Shown here one piece after another: positions 47,036 to 55,297 of a DNA stretch of 64,000 bases. How positions within the stretch are numbered: position 1 is the stretch's first letter; every line of letters starts with the position of its first letter. The notes beneath the pieces were generated by a model. That model did not search any database, was not told the origin of the DNA, and saw only the letters and a program-made list of their open reading frames with translations. Source of the stretch: Thalassomonas viridans. GTDB taxonomy: Bacteria > Pseudomonadota > Gammaproteobacteria > Enterobacterales > Alteromonadaceae. The translations under genes were made by a program, and so were the position numbers. The DNA lies in NCBI RefSeq assembly GCF_000948985.2, contig NZ_CP059733.1:4340001-4404000 (forward strand), given 5' to 3'.

Positions 47036-47581
47036 TTATTCACCTTCGTACTGAAGTAAAGACAGAACAGATAAATCCAGATCCTTTAATCTGGCCTCCC
47101 CCCCCAAATCAGGCAGGGAAATAACAAAACCGGCTGCCGACACTTTAGCGCCCAGACGGCGGATAAGCTTAGTGGTGGCGTCTATGGTACCGCCGGTGGC
47201 AAGTAAGTCGTCGATGATAAGCACATTATCATCGGCAGTTAACGCATCCTGGTGTATTTCCAGGGTATCCTGGCCATATTCCAGCTGGTAATGCTCGGCG
47301 ATGGTTTCACGCGGCAGTTTGCCCGGCTTACGTACCGGAACAAAACCTACCCCCAGCGCCAGCGCCAGAGGGGCGCCAAAAAGAAAGCCCCTGGCTTCGG
47401 TGCCAACGACTTTAGTAAAACCTTTGTCTTTGAATTCATCTGCCATCAGCTTGATCGCTAATGCAAATGCTTCGGCATCATCTAAAATACCGGTAACATC
47501 ACGAAACATGACGCCTTCACAAGGATAATCAGGAATAGTGTGGACGGCGTTTTCGAGGAGTGATAATTGTTGTTCAGTCAT
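47036..47581 (-). CDS. apt: adenine phosphoribosyltransferase
   Basis: Purine salvage enzyme: adenine plus PRPP gives AMP. 181 residues. The PRPP-binding motif is [22 protein letters not shown], the adenine site in [14 protein letters not shown], and [30 protein letters not shown] core is intact. It is upstream of dnaX by only 8 bp, so apt and dnaX are likely cotranscribed. Confidence 0.97.
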   Translation of the reverse strand: MTEQQLSLLENAVHTIPDYPCEGVMFRDVTGILDDAEAFALAIKLMADEFKDKGFTKVVGTEARGFLFGAPLALALGVGFVPVRKPGKLPRETIAEHYQLEYGQDTLEIHQDALTADDNVLIIDDLLATGGTIDATTKLIRRLGAKVSAAGFVISLPDLGGEARLKDLDLSVLSLLQYEGE

Positions 47582-47635
47582 TTGTACTTAAAATATAAAA
47601 GATAATTGCTAAGGATAAAGCAAATTGAGGCAATT

Positions 47636-48019
47636 TTATAGTGACTGACTTTGAGTATTTTGCATTGAAACTTGATTAATGACAAAAAACAACTCTTGTT
47701 CATCAACCGGCTTGGCAATTGAAAAAGTAAACATGGGATATTCGGGCAAGGCTTGCAGACTTTCCACTCCCTGAGTACTCATAAACAAAATCGGTGCGTC
47801 TTGCATCTCAGGATGCTGTCTTAGGTTTTTTACCAACACCAGGCCATTCATGACCGGCATCAGATGGTCGATAACAAACAAATCGAATTGCTGGCTCTGG
47901 GCTTTTTCAAAGCCGTCTAAACCGTTGCTGGCAGTAACCACCGTATGGCCGGCGTTTTCCAGTATAGCAGTCAGGCTGCTTAAGACATTTTGTTTGTCAT
48001 CGACAATTAATATTTTCAT
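47636..48019 (-). CDS. stand-alone receiver-domain protein (CheY-like)
   Basis: 127 residues consisting of a single response-regulator receiver domain. The acidic pair is in ILIVDDKQN, the phospho-acceptor Asp in LFVIDHLMPVMNGL (about residue 52), the conserved Thr/Ser in FMSTQG and the Lys in SIAKPVDEQ. It has no output domain, so it must act through protein contact or as a phosphate shuttle. No kinase is adjacent; the orphan TPR-PAS kinase at 36273 is 8.5 kb away and pairing would be speculation. ATG 48019. Confidence 0.88.
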   Translation of the reverse strand: MKILIVDDKQNVLSSLTAILENAGHTVVTASNGLDGFEKAQSQQFDLFVIDHLMPVMNGLVLVKNLRQHPEMQDAPILFMSTQGVESLQALPEYPMFTFSIAKPVDEQELFFVINQVSMQNTQSQSL

Positions 48020-48044
48020 AGCTGAGTTAATCAGGGATACCTAC

Positions 48045-48167
48045 TTATTGTAAAAAAGTATACCAGCCCATCAACATAGGTAATAAAGGCATACCAAACA
48101 GAACTACAAAAGCAATTAATAAGTGACGCAGAGATGCCGCGTCTTTGAAATTTTCATCGTGGGACAT
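48045..48167 (-). CDS. 40-residue single-span membrane protein
   Basis: A 41-codon frame beginning MSHDENFKDAASLRHLL with a hydrophobic span (LLIAFVVLFGMPLLPMLMG) and ending WYTFLQ. The charged N-terminus and single helix resemble small accessory subunits of respiratory complexes. The ribosome site is weak (TAAGAT). A near-perfect FNR box lies 72 bp upstream with a TAAAAT -10 candidate between, so anaerobic control is plausible. The stop lies 25 bp before the start of the receiver gene, and the two may be cotranscribed. Function unknown. Confidence 0.65.
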   Translation of the reverse strand: MSHDENFKDAASLRHLLIAFVVLFGMPLLPMLMGWYTFLQ

Positions 48168-48202
48168 ATTGATCTTACTACTCTGTTAAATGAAAGGCGC
48201 GC

Positions 48203-48252
48203 ATTTTAGCCCAAAACAAGCAACTTGCACAGGTTTAATTGACCTGGATCAA
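48203..48252 (-). promoter_or_regulatory. FNR/CRP-type site and promoter of the 40-residue gene
   Basis: TTGACCTGGATCAA at 48239-48252 matches the FNR consensus TTGAT-N4-ATCAA at 9 of 10 fixed positions. On the minus strand TAAAAT (48208-48203) is a likely -10, which puts the FNR centre roughly 45-49 bp upstream of the start, near the class II activator position. Confidence 0.6.
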
Positions 48253-48349
48253 ATTATCTTCATGTAACCCACGCTTTTCAACGAGTTGGCATAAACAATA
48301 ATATTTGCCGTATAAACAAGTTACAGCTTTTATCACCACAGAAAAATAA

Positions 48350-48368
48350 AACGGGCGCCCAGCCCGTT
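48350..48368 (-). terminator. terminator of the EGKCG-repeat gene
   Basis: On the minus strand AACGGGC-TGGGC-GCCCGTT followed by TTATTTTT. It lies downstream of a first hairpin that follows the stop codon. Confidence 0.85.
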
Positions 48369-48374
48369 ATAAAG

Positions 48375-48402
48375 GGCGGACAAAATCATATCTTTGTCCG
48401 CC
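48375..48402 (-). other. extra hairpin between EGKCG gene and its terminator
   Basis: A perfect 10 bp stem GGCGGACAAA / TTTGTCCGCC with an 8 nt loop, 19 bp after the stop codon. It lacks a T-run and may protect the mRNA 3' end. Confidence 0.7.
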
Positions 48403-48420
48403 GATTGCTAAAATGAAGAA

Positions 48421-48831
48421 TTAGCCGCCGCACTTAGCGGTTTTTTTACCTTCACCACATTTACCTTCACCACATTTGCCTGAAGATTTCTTGGCTTTTC
48501 CTTCACCACACTTACCTTCACCGCACTTGCCGGCAGCTTTGCTGGCTTTACCTTCGCCGCATTTGCCTTCACCGCACTTGCCGGAAGCTTTGCTGGCTTT
48601 GCCTTCGCCACATTTGCCTTCACCACACTTACCTGCGGCTTTCTTGGCTTTGCCTTCGCCGCACTTGCCTTCACCGCATTTGCCTTTGCCTTCTTCGCTG
48701 TGGCCGGCCACCGTCATTAACTCCTGAGCGGCAAAAGGATTAGATTCAGCCTTGGCCGGAGCCATGCTCAATGTAGAAAGCGCCATTAAGCCAAGGAATG
48801 CACCGATTGTCGATTTTTTAATTAAGTTCAT
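48421..48831 (-). CDS. EGKCG-repeat precursor peptide, HvfA-like (putative copper-binding RiPP)
   Basis: 136 residues from ATG 48831, with AGGAA 5 nt upstream; a longer frame from 48915 has no ribosome site. A Sec signal peptide ends SMAPAKA (residue 28). Five 17-residue repeats follow from about residue 50, each with GKCGEGKCGEGKA and a short Lys/Ala/Ser spacer, then AKCGG. There are 11 cysteines (52, 57, 69, 74, 86, 91, 103, 108, 120, 125, 134). EGKCG is the motif modified by DUF692/DUF2063 enzymes (HvfB/HvfC) to copper-binding thiooxazole or oxazolone-thioamide groups. Those enzymes are not encoded in this window. A plain metal-binding repeat protein is the alternative. Confidence 0.7.
   Translation of the reverse strand: MNLIKKSTIGAFLGLMALSTLSMAPAKAESNPFAAQELMTVAGHSEEGKGKCGEGKCGEGKAKKAAGKCGEGKCGEGKASKASGKCGEGKCGEGKASKAAGKCGEGKCGEGKAKKSSGKCGEGKCGEGKKTAKCGG
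48438..48684. repeat. 51 bp tandem repeats inside the EGKCG gene
   Basis: Five in-frame copies of a 51 bp unit (17 codons) at residues 50-132. Copies differ mostly by silent or Ala/Ser and Lys/Ser changes, so the peptide pattern appears to be under selection while the DNA drifts. Confidence 0.85.
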
Positions 48832-49025
48832 TTGAGTTCCTACTATATAAAGTGACCAGAGGCCGTTAATGTTATGTTTTTTATCTAGACCCAGAAAGGC
48901 AAATATAAATTTCATCCAGAATAAATTTATATTTTATTCCAGCTAAGCATGAAATATTTTCGCCATTTAGGCAAATAGCGATTACAATCGGGCCCATTTT
49001 TCATTTAGGGGCTTTTTTACCGCCG

Positions 49026-49979
49026 ATGACTGTCCAGGCCGAGCAACTTATCTTAGCACCCATGGAAGGCGTATTGGACGCACTGATGCGTGATCTTCTC
49101 ACCTCGATCAACCAGTTTGACTTATGTATAACTGAATTCATCCGGGTGGTGGACTCGCTGGTACCAAAACATGTGTTTTATAAAATCTGTCCCGAACTGC
49201 ATCAAAATGGCTTTACCTCCTCAGGCACTCCCATACGGGTGCAACTTTTAGGGCAAGAGCCGAATTGGCTGGCAGAAAACGCCATACGCGCTATTGAACT
49301 GGGTTCCCAGGGCATAGACTTGAACTTTGGCTGCCCGGCCAAAGCAGTGAATAAAAGTAGGGGCGGAGCAGTTTTACTAAAAACCCCTGAGCAGATATAC
49401 CAAATTATCAGCACAGTCAAACAGGCCCTTGGCGAACAAACCCAGGTCTCAGCAAAAATACGTTTAGGGTTTGAAGATACCAGCTTATTCAGGGAAATCG
49501 TGGACGCCGTCACCGGCGCCAATGCAGATTTACTGACGGTACACGCCAGGACCAAACTGCAAGGTTACAAGCCGCCGGCATACTGGCACTTTATCGGAGA
49601 AGCCAGTGATGTACATGCTATAGATATTATTGCCAACGGTGAAATTTGGAGCTTGCCGGATGCCGTCGAATGTATGCGGCAGGCAAAAACCAATAAACTG
49701 ATGCTCGGCAGGGGCTTACTCGCCCGCCCTAACCTGGCCAATGTGATCAAGTTCGGTGAGCAGCCGATGACCTGGCCACAGCTGTGCGACTTGCTCCACA
49801 GATACAGTGATTTGGAATTGCAGGGAGAAAAGAGTTTTTATTACTCCAGCCGCCTGAAGCAATGGCTCAGGTATTTAAAGCTGAATTACCCTCAGGCAAA
49901 TGCTTTCTTTGAGCAAATAAAAACCATGAAATGCAAAACGGAAATTACCCGGATCCTGCAGCAAATCCGCAGCTATTAA
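49026..49979 (+). CDS. dusC: tRNA-dihydrouridine(16) synthase
   Basis: FMN-dependent reduction of uridine 16 in the tRNA D-loop. 317 residues, aligned along its length with E. coli DusC (315). Diagnostic features: LAPMEGVLDALMRDLLT at the N-terminus, DLCITEFIRVVD, the catalytic cysteine in NFGCPAKAVNKSRGG, and IANGEIW followed by MLGRGLLARPNL. The ACCGCCG before ATG 49026 is a poor ribosome site; AGGGGC lies 12 nt upstream. Monocistronic, divergent from the EGKCG precursor gene. Confidence 0.95.
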   Translation: MTVQAEQLILAPMEGVLDALMRDLLTSINQFDLCITEFIRVVDSLVPKHVFYKICPELHQNGFTSSGTPIRVQLLGQEPNWLAENAIRAIELGSQGIDLNFGCPAKAVNKSRGGAVLLKTPEQIYQIISTVKQALGEQTQVSAKIRLGFEDTSLFREIVDAVTGANADLLTVHARTKLQGYKPPAYWHFIGEASDVHAIDIIANGEIWSLPDAVECMRQAKTNKLMLGRGLLARPNLANVIKFGEQPMTWPQLCDLLHRYSDLELQGEKSFYYSSRLKQWLRYLKLNYPQANAFFEQIKTMKCKTEITRILQQIRSY

Positions 49980-50128
49980 CGGCTACTGTGCGGGCAAACT
50001 GATCGGCGCCAGGGAAGGTTTTGTTGATTGAAAAACGCTTAATACCGTCAACTATTTTACTCGTCCTTCAGAGCTCCCCCAACATTGCTCTACCCTTTTC
50101 ACTTTAATACGCTAAACAGCAGGCATAA

Positions 50129-50154
50129 AAAAACCAGCCGCTTGGCTGGTTTTT
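50129..50154. terminator. bidirectional terminator, dusC / TonB2 operon
   Basis: A perfect 11 bp stem AAAAACCAGCC / GGCTGGTTTTT with a GCTT loop lies between convergent genes, with A- and T-runs on both sides. Confidence 0.93.
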
Positions 50155-50172
50155 AATACGCTTTAAAACAAA

Positions 50173-51432
50173 CTAGATAGCAACGTTCTTACGTTGAGCG
50201 GTATCTTTGATAAAAGATGCCCAGCCCTTGGCTGCCTTCTTAGTCTTAGGATCTTTTAAAGCCTTCTTGATAGCAGTATAAGCGGGCTTATATTGCTCAA
50301 GATAGAAGTAGCTTTGCGCAATTGACATCTGAATGCGGCCGACGTCTTTAGCACCTAATTCAAGGGCTTTGTTAAGCGCCTTGATGGAAGCTGCAAACTG
50401 CTCGTCCTGGTTCAATAACATACCTTGCTTACGATAATGTTTGGCATCATTGGTCAGCTTGGCAAGCTCGCCGTAATAGCTGGCAGCTTTAGCGATATGC
50501 TGGGATGCATGCCAAAAGTTAGCCAGGCTCGCCAGGTTTTTATCATCGCGAGTGATCAAGCCTTCATCAATATGCTTTTCAAGCAATACCGCTGCTTTAT
50601 AAGAGGTCTGGTTCATGGCAAACAAACTTGCCAGAGTCTTGATTTCAGACTCTTTTTCCAGGAAACCTTGCTTATAGGCCAGATCAAGCGTAGCTAATGC
50701 TTTATCGTTATCTTCTACTAACAGGTAGAACATACCAAGCTGTTGCCACCACTGCTTATTCTCAGGGAAGATCTGTAATACAGTTTCCAGCACTTTAACC
50801 GCTTCAGGGTACATCTTACGTTCGTAGTAAGACTGAACCTTAAGGATATAAGGGTTCTGATTATGCTTGTCGCCAAACGCCGCAATCGCTTTGTCTGCCG
50901 GGGCAATAATCTTATCCATCTGCTTTAAAGAATAATAAGCATTGGCAATTTTTAGCCAAACCTGGGCGTCATCTTTACCGGTGAACTCCATCCATGCCTG
51001 GTAATTAACCAGGGCATTTTTGTAGTCCTGCACCTGCATTTGCAGATCACCCAGTAACTTCAGGGCTTCGCCGTGGTCACTCTCGTTCAGGATATCCGGC
51101 TCTACCGCCTGACTAAGGTATTCAATGGCTTTTTGCTCATTGTCACCTTTAGTCGTGTACATCACCGCGATAAAACGCGCAACATAAGCCTTGTCATATT
51201 CCTTTTTGGCATTGATTTCCAAAAGGATAGCCAAGGCGCCGTCGATATCATCGGCCGAGTATAGTTCAAAAGCTTTTTGTACTTTTTTACCTACCGAAGG
51301 ACCCACAAGCTGTGTCGGGCGCTTTTTCTTTTCCTGTTTAGCTTCAGCCGCTAAAACATCGGCAGAAAAAGGTACCTGAGCACCGGCTACGGCAACGGCT
51401 AATACTAAAGAAGTAACTAATTTATTGGCCAT
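50173..51432 (-). CDS. TPR protein of the TonB2 system
   Basis: 419-residue periplasmic protein. A signal peptide (about 1-28) precedes a basic stretch (KQEKKKRPTQ) and at least seven TPR-like helical hairpins (for example DIDGALAILLEINAKKEYDK and KMYPEAVKVLETVLQIFPEN). It is the last gene of the DUF3450-ttpC-exbB-exbD-tonB operon, the same position as the TPR gene following tonB2 in Vibrio. The start overlaps the tonB stop by one base (TAATG). It is thought to be needed for function of the TonB2 complex; the exact contact is unknown. Confidence 0.88.
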   Translation of the reverse strand: MANKLVTSLVLAVAVAGAQVPFSADVLAAEAKQEKKKRPTQLVGPSVGKKVQKAFELYSADDIDGALAILLEINAKKEYDKAYVARFIAVMYTTKGDNEQKAIEYLSQAVEPDILNESDHGEALKLLGDLQMQVQDYKNALVNYQAWMEFTGKDDAQVWLKIANAYYSLKQMDKIIAPADKAIAAFGDKHNQNPYILKVQSYYERKMYPEAVKVLETVLQIFPENKQWWQQLGMFYLLVEDNDKALATLDLAYKQGFLEKESEIKTLASLFAMNQTSYKAAVLLEKHIDEGLITRDDKNLASLANFWHASQHIAKAASYYGELAKLTNDAKHYRKQGMLLNQDEQFAASIKALNKALELGAKDVGRIQMSIAQSYFYLEQYKPAYTAIKKALKDPKTKKAAKGWASFIKDTAQRKNVAI

Positions 51433-52055
51433 TATCTTCCTCCCGCGCCTTCCATTGTGAAGTCAAGCTGTACCGTTAAGCCCGGCTGTTTCACCGGCTT
51501 GCCGTCAACAACTTTCGGTTTGTACTTCCACTTACGCAAAGCACGCCTTGCTTCTTTATCGAAAATACGTTTCGGCTGAGCTTCAATAACTTTTACGTCT
51601 TCAACACCACCGATTTCGTTGATGGTAAAGGACAGTCTTACCCAACCTTCTTTACCGTCACGAGCCGCCTGTATCGGATACTTAGGCTCGATTCGTACGA
51701 TAGGTGTTGCATCACCATCGCGGCCAAAACCTGCGCCCGGGGCAGATAAACCACCGGTAGCACTCGCCATTTGTACACCAGGCATGTTAAAAGTTAAGCC
51801 CTGTGTATTTTTGTTAGTCTCTGGCTCTGGAGCCTGAGGCTTAGGCGGTGTCTTGGGCGGCGGCGGAGGCGGCGGCGGAACCCGACGACGCGTCTCAGCA
51901 GCTGATTTCGGCGGCGTAGTATTAACTTCTACGACTATATTTTCCTGCGGCTCCTCTTTGCTTCTGTCTCCACTGGAAACCAGAAACGCCATGAACGCAA
52001 AAAGTCCAAAAGTTACCGCAACACCTAGTAATATTGATACTAGAAAGCGAACCAT
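51432..52055 (-). CDS. tonB: TonB2-type energy transducer
   Basis: Transmits proton-motive force to outer-membrane receptors. 207 residues, shorter than E. coli TonB. An N-terminal anchor helix (about 4-25) is followed by a proline-rich spacer (PPPPPPPPKTPPKPQAPEPE) and the C-terminal domain with IVRIEPKYPIQAARDGKEGWV and RALRKWKYKPKVVDGKPV. Its short spacer fits the TonB2 class of Vibrio and Alteromonadales. One-base overlap with the TPR gene and 3 bp gap to exbD. Confidence 0.95.
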   Translation of the reverse strand: MVRFLVSILLGVAVTFGLFAFMAFLVSSGDRSKEEPQENIVVEVNTTPPKSAAETRRRVPPPPPPPPKTPPKPQAPEPETNKNTQGLTFNMPGVQMASATGGLSAPGAGFGRDGDATPIVRIEPKYPIQAARDGKEGWVRLSFTINEIGGVEDVKVIEAQPKRIFDKEARRALRKWKYKPKVVDGKPVKQPGLTVQLDFTMEGAGGR

Positions 52056-52058
52056 AAA

Positions 52059-52460
52059 CTACCCCTTCGCAGCAGCGATAGAAATCCGATCTATACCCGC
52101 TTCCTTAATAGCGTCCATTACTTTAACAACAATGCCGTGTTTGGCGTCTTTATCTGCTTGAATGATAACGACTTCGGTCGGTTGCTCAGCTAATAATTTC
52201 TCAATGTTCGCCGCAACACGCTCGATATCAACACGACGTTTGTCTAACCAAATTTCACCGTTGTCTTTAACCGCAACGAAAATGTTGGCTGACTTCTGCT
52301 TGCTCTGGTTAGCCGCTTTAGGTTTGTTTACTTCAATACCAGCTTCTTTAACGAAAGAAGTGGTTACGATAAAGAATATAAGCATGATGAAGACGATGTC
52401 GAGCATCGGCGTCATATCAATTGTTGCTTCTTCTTCTTCACGAATACGTTTACGTGCCAT
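52059..52460 (-). CDS. exbD: ExbD2, TonB system transport protein
   Basis: 133-residue inner-membrane protein that forms the proton-conducting stator with ExbB. Its single helix (about 15-37) carries the essential Asp in DMTPMLDIVFIMLIFFIVT. The periplasmic domain is short and ends GIDRISIAAAKG. Position between exbB and tonB fixes it as the ExbD2 of this system. Confidence 0.95.
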   Translation of the reverse strand: MARKRIREEEEATIDMTPMLDIVFIMLIFFIVTTSFVKEAGIEVNKPKAANQSKQKSANIFVAVKDNGEIWLDKRRVDIERVAANIEKLLAEQPTEVVIIQADKDAKHGIVVKVMDAIKEAGIDRISIAAAKG

Positions 52461-52472
52461 TCGAATTTCTCT

Positions 52473-52997
52473 CTAGTGATGAGGCAAACTGTCGATCAGC
52501 TTGGCCTTTGCTAGTTTAACTTTAGCGTCTAATCTTGAACTGAAAAATACGCCAGATAATGCCGCAACCATACCCGCCATCGTCGGGATTGTTGCCATTG
52601 ATATACCTGATGCCATCAGACGCGGATTACCGGTTCCCTGTTGTGCCATGACTTCGAATACGCCTATCATGCCGGTAACAGTACCGAGTAATCCAATTAG
52701 CGGACACATGGCCACTAAGGTTTTAATTGTGAGCAAACGTTGCTCAAGTAGTTCTGTCGCTTCGGAGATCCAAGTATCTCTAATACGATGTGCGTACCAA
52801 GACGTAGTGTCTTCTCTGGCATTCCAACGATTGACGATATCGTCTCTCATCTTTGGATACACAGAGGACAGGAACCAAAAGCGTTCAACCATCAGTACCC
52901 ACATCAGTAAGAGTGCGAAGGCAACAACGTACAGTACGTCACCACCTGTCGCTATAAAACTCCTGACAGATTCCCAAAGCTCTATCAGGAATAACAT
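52473..52997 (-). CDS. exbB: ExbB2, MotA/TolQ/ExbB proton channel
   Basis: 174 residues with three transmembrane segments (about 15-40, 90-115, 130-155) and the family motif GLLGTVTGMIGVFEVMAQQGTGNPRLMASGIS. Forms the pentameric proton channel around ExbD. ATG 52997 overlaps the ttpC stop codon by one base, so translation is coupled. Shorter than E. coli ExbB (244), as usual for ExbB2. Confidence 0.95.
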   Translation of the reverse strand: MLFLIELWESVRSFIATGGDVLYVVAFALLLMWVLMVERFWFLSSVYPKMRDDIVNRWNAREDTTSWYAHRIRDTWISEATELLEQRLLTIKTLVAMCPLIGLLGTVTGMIGVFEVMAQQGTGNPRLMASGISMATIPTMAGMVAALSGVFFSSRLDAKVKLAKAKLIDSLPHH

Positions 52998-54346
52998 TAT
53001 TTAGACTCCTTCTCGGCGATCGCAGCGATTAATCCAGCGCTTTGCTCGTCAAGTTTTTGCAGTAGTGACTTACTACGGCTGGCAACGATGCTGTGGATAA
53101 GGATTAACGGCAACGCACAGATCAGACCTAAAGCGGTAGTTACAAGTGCCAGAGAGATGTTACCCGCCATGATTTTCGGGTCACCGGTACCGAATAAGGT
53201 AATGGTTTGGAAAGTCATGATCATACCGATAACCGTACCTAACAGACCCATTAACGGGGCAATGGCAGCGAACATCTTGATCAGGTTGATACCACGGTCA
53301 ACTTTTGGCGTTTCACGCAGGATAGCTTCATCAAGTTTCAACTCTAAGGTTTCAGCATCAACGGCTTTGTTGTCGTGGTAGACTTTCAGCAGACGACCCA
53401 GCGGGTTGTTTTCGTTTGGCTGTTCCATATTTTTCTCTTGAGCTCTGATCTTGGCACCCATAGCGCCTAATACGATCATACGTTCAAGGGCAATCAAACA
53501 ACCTAAGATTAACAGTACCGTAATACCATAACCCACTTGTTTACCTTCATGGTAGAACTCGCTAAGTGTTTTCTTACGGGTTTCTAGTGCTAAGATCGCG
53601 CCACGGGACGGATCCACGTATAGAGGAGCGTAACCTGAATTCAAAGAGAAGAAGTTAGAGGCTGTGCTGGAGATATAACCGGCAGGCTGTTTGGCAAGCG
53701 GCTGTACCTGACCTAATTCGTCGTTAAAGTTTAAGAAACCGTCTTTAGAAAGCAGGTTGAAAGTACCGACACGGGTTACTGTCTCGGTAGACTTACTGCC
53801 GTCAAGGTTAGTGATTTCAGCTGTGAACTGAGATACCTTACCAGACTGAGTCATTTCAGTTTGCAGGGCAAACCATAATTCTTCTAAATCAGGCAGTGAC
53901 GGAATTTCTTTAGCGTTGGCGATGCGGTTAAGCGCTTCGCCACGGCCCGGGAATTCGGCACTTACGATTGAAGTTGAGATAGCACCGTAGGCATTGGCAG
54001 CCGCCGCACGGCTAACACCAAACATTTCACCTAAAGTACCGGTAGCATTGTCCAGTTCAACTTCTTTTTGCGCTAAAGTAATTTCGTTAGCAGCATATTC
54101 TTTAGTTAAACGCGCGTTACGGGCGTTTTGGTCGGCTAATTCTTTTTTGGCTTTGTTTAATAAAGCTTGCTTGTCAGCACGGGCAGATAAGAACTCGGCT
54201 TCGCGTTTCTTGTCCAGTTTGGCTTCAGAAATACGGTCGTTCTTAACTTGCTTTAACAGGTCGTCCAGGCTGTTGGCGCTTGCGGTAGCTGAGATGCCGG
54301 CTGACATAGATGCCGCAAGTAATACAAAATTAATAACTTTCTTCAT
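52997..54346 (-). CDS. ttpC: TtpC, MotA/TolQ/ExbB-family component of the TonB2 system
   Basis: 449 residues. A signal peptide (about 1-24) leads to a long coiled-coil periplasmic region (DLLKQVKNDRISEAKLDKKR, EAEFLSARADKQALLNKAKK), then a channel domain with three helices and GLLGTVIGMIMTFQTITLFGTGDPKIMAG near the C-terminus. This fusion architecture is diagnostic of TtpC, required for TonB2-dependent siderophore uptake in Vibrio. One-base overlaps with DUF3450 gene and exbB make a tight operon. Confidence 0.93.
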   Translation of the reverse strand: MKKVINFVLLAASMSAGISATASANSLDDLLKQVKNDRISEAKLDKKREAEFLSARADKQALLNKAKKELADQNARNARLTKEYAANEITLAQKEVELDNATGTLGEMFGVSRAAAANAYGAISTSIVSAEFPGRGEALNRIANAKEIPSLPDLEELWFALQTEMTQSGKVSQFTAEITNLDGSKSTETVTRVGTFNLLSKDGFLNFNDELGQVQPLAKQPAGYISSTASNFFSLNSGYAPLYVDPSRGAILALETRKKTLSEFYHEGKQVGYGITVLLILGCLIALERMIVLGAMGAKIRAQEKNMEQPNENNPLGRLLKVYHDNKAVDAETLELKLDEAILRETPKVDRGINLIKMFAAIAPLMGLLGTVIGMIMTFQTITLFGTGDPKIMAGNISLALVTTALGLICALPLILIHSIVASRSKSLLQKLDEQSAGLIAAIAEKESK

Positions 54347-55125
54347 TATTTTGCTCCTGCCGCAAATACTGGTAATTTAGTTAGATCCATTGGCAATTGT
54401 TTACGCGCCATACGAATAGTGTCGGTAACAGGTTTCAAGTATTCTTCACCCAGTTCGTCCCAGGAACGAGAATCATTGTTCCAAACCCAGGCATGTTTCA
54501 TATCAAGAGATTGTGCGATCAAAGCAACACGCCCCATGTGTACGAAGTCAGCCGTGATAGTACGGTCGCCTAAATCAAGCTCACCCTGGTAGGCGTCAAA
54601 AATCGTACCGTAGTTAGCTTCAATTTCGTAAGCTTCAAGTACCAGGCGGAATTGCTCTGAAGTAGTTACATCAGAATTACCCATTACGGTTTTTAAACCT
54701 TCGATACGCTCTTTACGGCGCTCAAGGTTCATTGGAACGTCAAGCTCAACAAATTTTTCTAACGTGTCGATCATTTTGTACATCAGAGGAACAACACCTT
54801 GCTTGATCTTATCGATACCATCGATTTGATTCTGCAAAGAAGCAATGTTTGCTTTCTGGTCATCAACCATACGCTGTACGTGGTCGTTATAACCTCTCAA
54901 TACGTCCGCTTCGTCAACAACATTGCGGTACTCAGCGATCAGCTCCTGAGTTTGCTCATAGATGTTATCGATTTTGCTTTGTGATTTGGCTGATGCTTTA
55001 AAAATTTTAGCTTCAGCTTTCTGTAATTCGGATAAGGCATCTGCCGCAGCGATGTTGCTGCCAGTTAATACCAATGCGCCAATTATCGTCGAAGCGATAA
55101 GGCTTTTCTTACTTACTCTGGACAT
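54346..55125 (-). CDS. DUF3450 periplasmic protein, first gene of TonB2 operon
   Basis: 259 residues from ATG 55125 (GGGA 5 nt upstream); a longer frame from 55173 lacks a good start. A signal peptide ends at about residue 28 (TGSNIAAADA). The mature chain is mostly helical coiled coil (AEYRNVVDEADVLRGYNDHV, DDQKANIASLQNQIDGI) with a C-terminal globular part (MKHAWVWNNDSRSWDELGEEY). DUF3450 proteins sit directly before ttpC in this gene order throughout Alteromonadales and Vibrio. A structural role in the TonB2 complex is inferred from context. Confidence 0.9.
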   Translation of the reverse strand: MSRVSKKSLIASTIIGALVLTGSNIAAADALSELQKAEAKIFKASAKSQSKIDNIYEQTQELIAEYRNVVDEADVLRGYNDHVQRMVDDQKANIASLQNQIDGIDKIKQGVVPLMYKMIDTLEKFVELDVPMNLERRKERIEGLKTVMGNSDVTTSEQFRLVLEAYEIEANYGTIFDAYQGELDLGDRTITADFVHMGRVALIAQSLDMKHAWVWNNDSRSWDELGEEYLKPVTDTIRMARKQLPMDLTKLPVFAAGAK

Positions 55126-55278
55126 AGTTCCCAACCAATTGCTATTTAACTTTGATAACAAGTGCTCTCGCACCCGTTACCGCAAATTTATTAATCTGCC
55201 GTTTTGAATTTTTATTTTTTCTAGACTAAAACTACGCAATATTCCCAGACGACAGCCAACCTGTCAACCAGGAACAAA

Positions 55279-55297
55279 GATAATAGTTATGCTTATT
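55279..55297 (-). promoter_or_regulatory. possible Fur box of the TonB2 operon
   Basis: GATAATAGTTATGCTTATT matches 12 of 19 positions of the Fur consensus GATAATGATAATCATTATC, about 155 bp upstream of the first operon gene. Iron control is expected for such operons, but the match is modest. Confidence 0.3.

Noticed and set aside
48408..48674. 88-codon frame MKASAAKAKPRKPQ... overlapping the EGKCG gene
   Set aside because: It is an alternative frame of a tandem repeat; repeats keep all frames open. The signal peptide and start signals belong to the other frame.
48421..48831. Classical metallothionein or antifreeze protein
   Set aside because: The CGEGK periodicity and signal peptide fit HvfA-type precursors better; metallothioneins lack secretion signals and antifreeze repeats have Thr/Ala faces.
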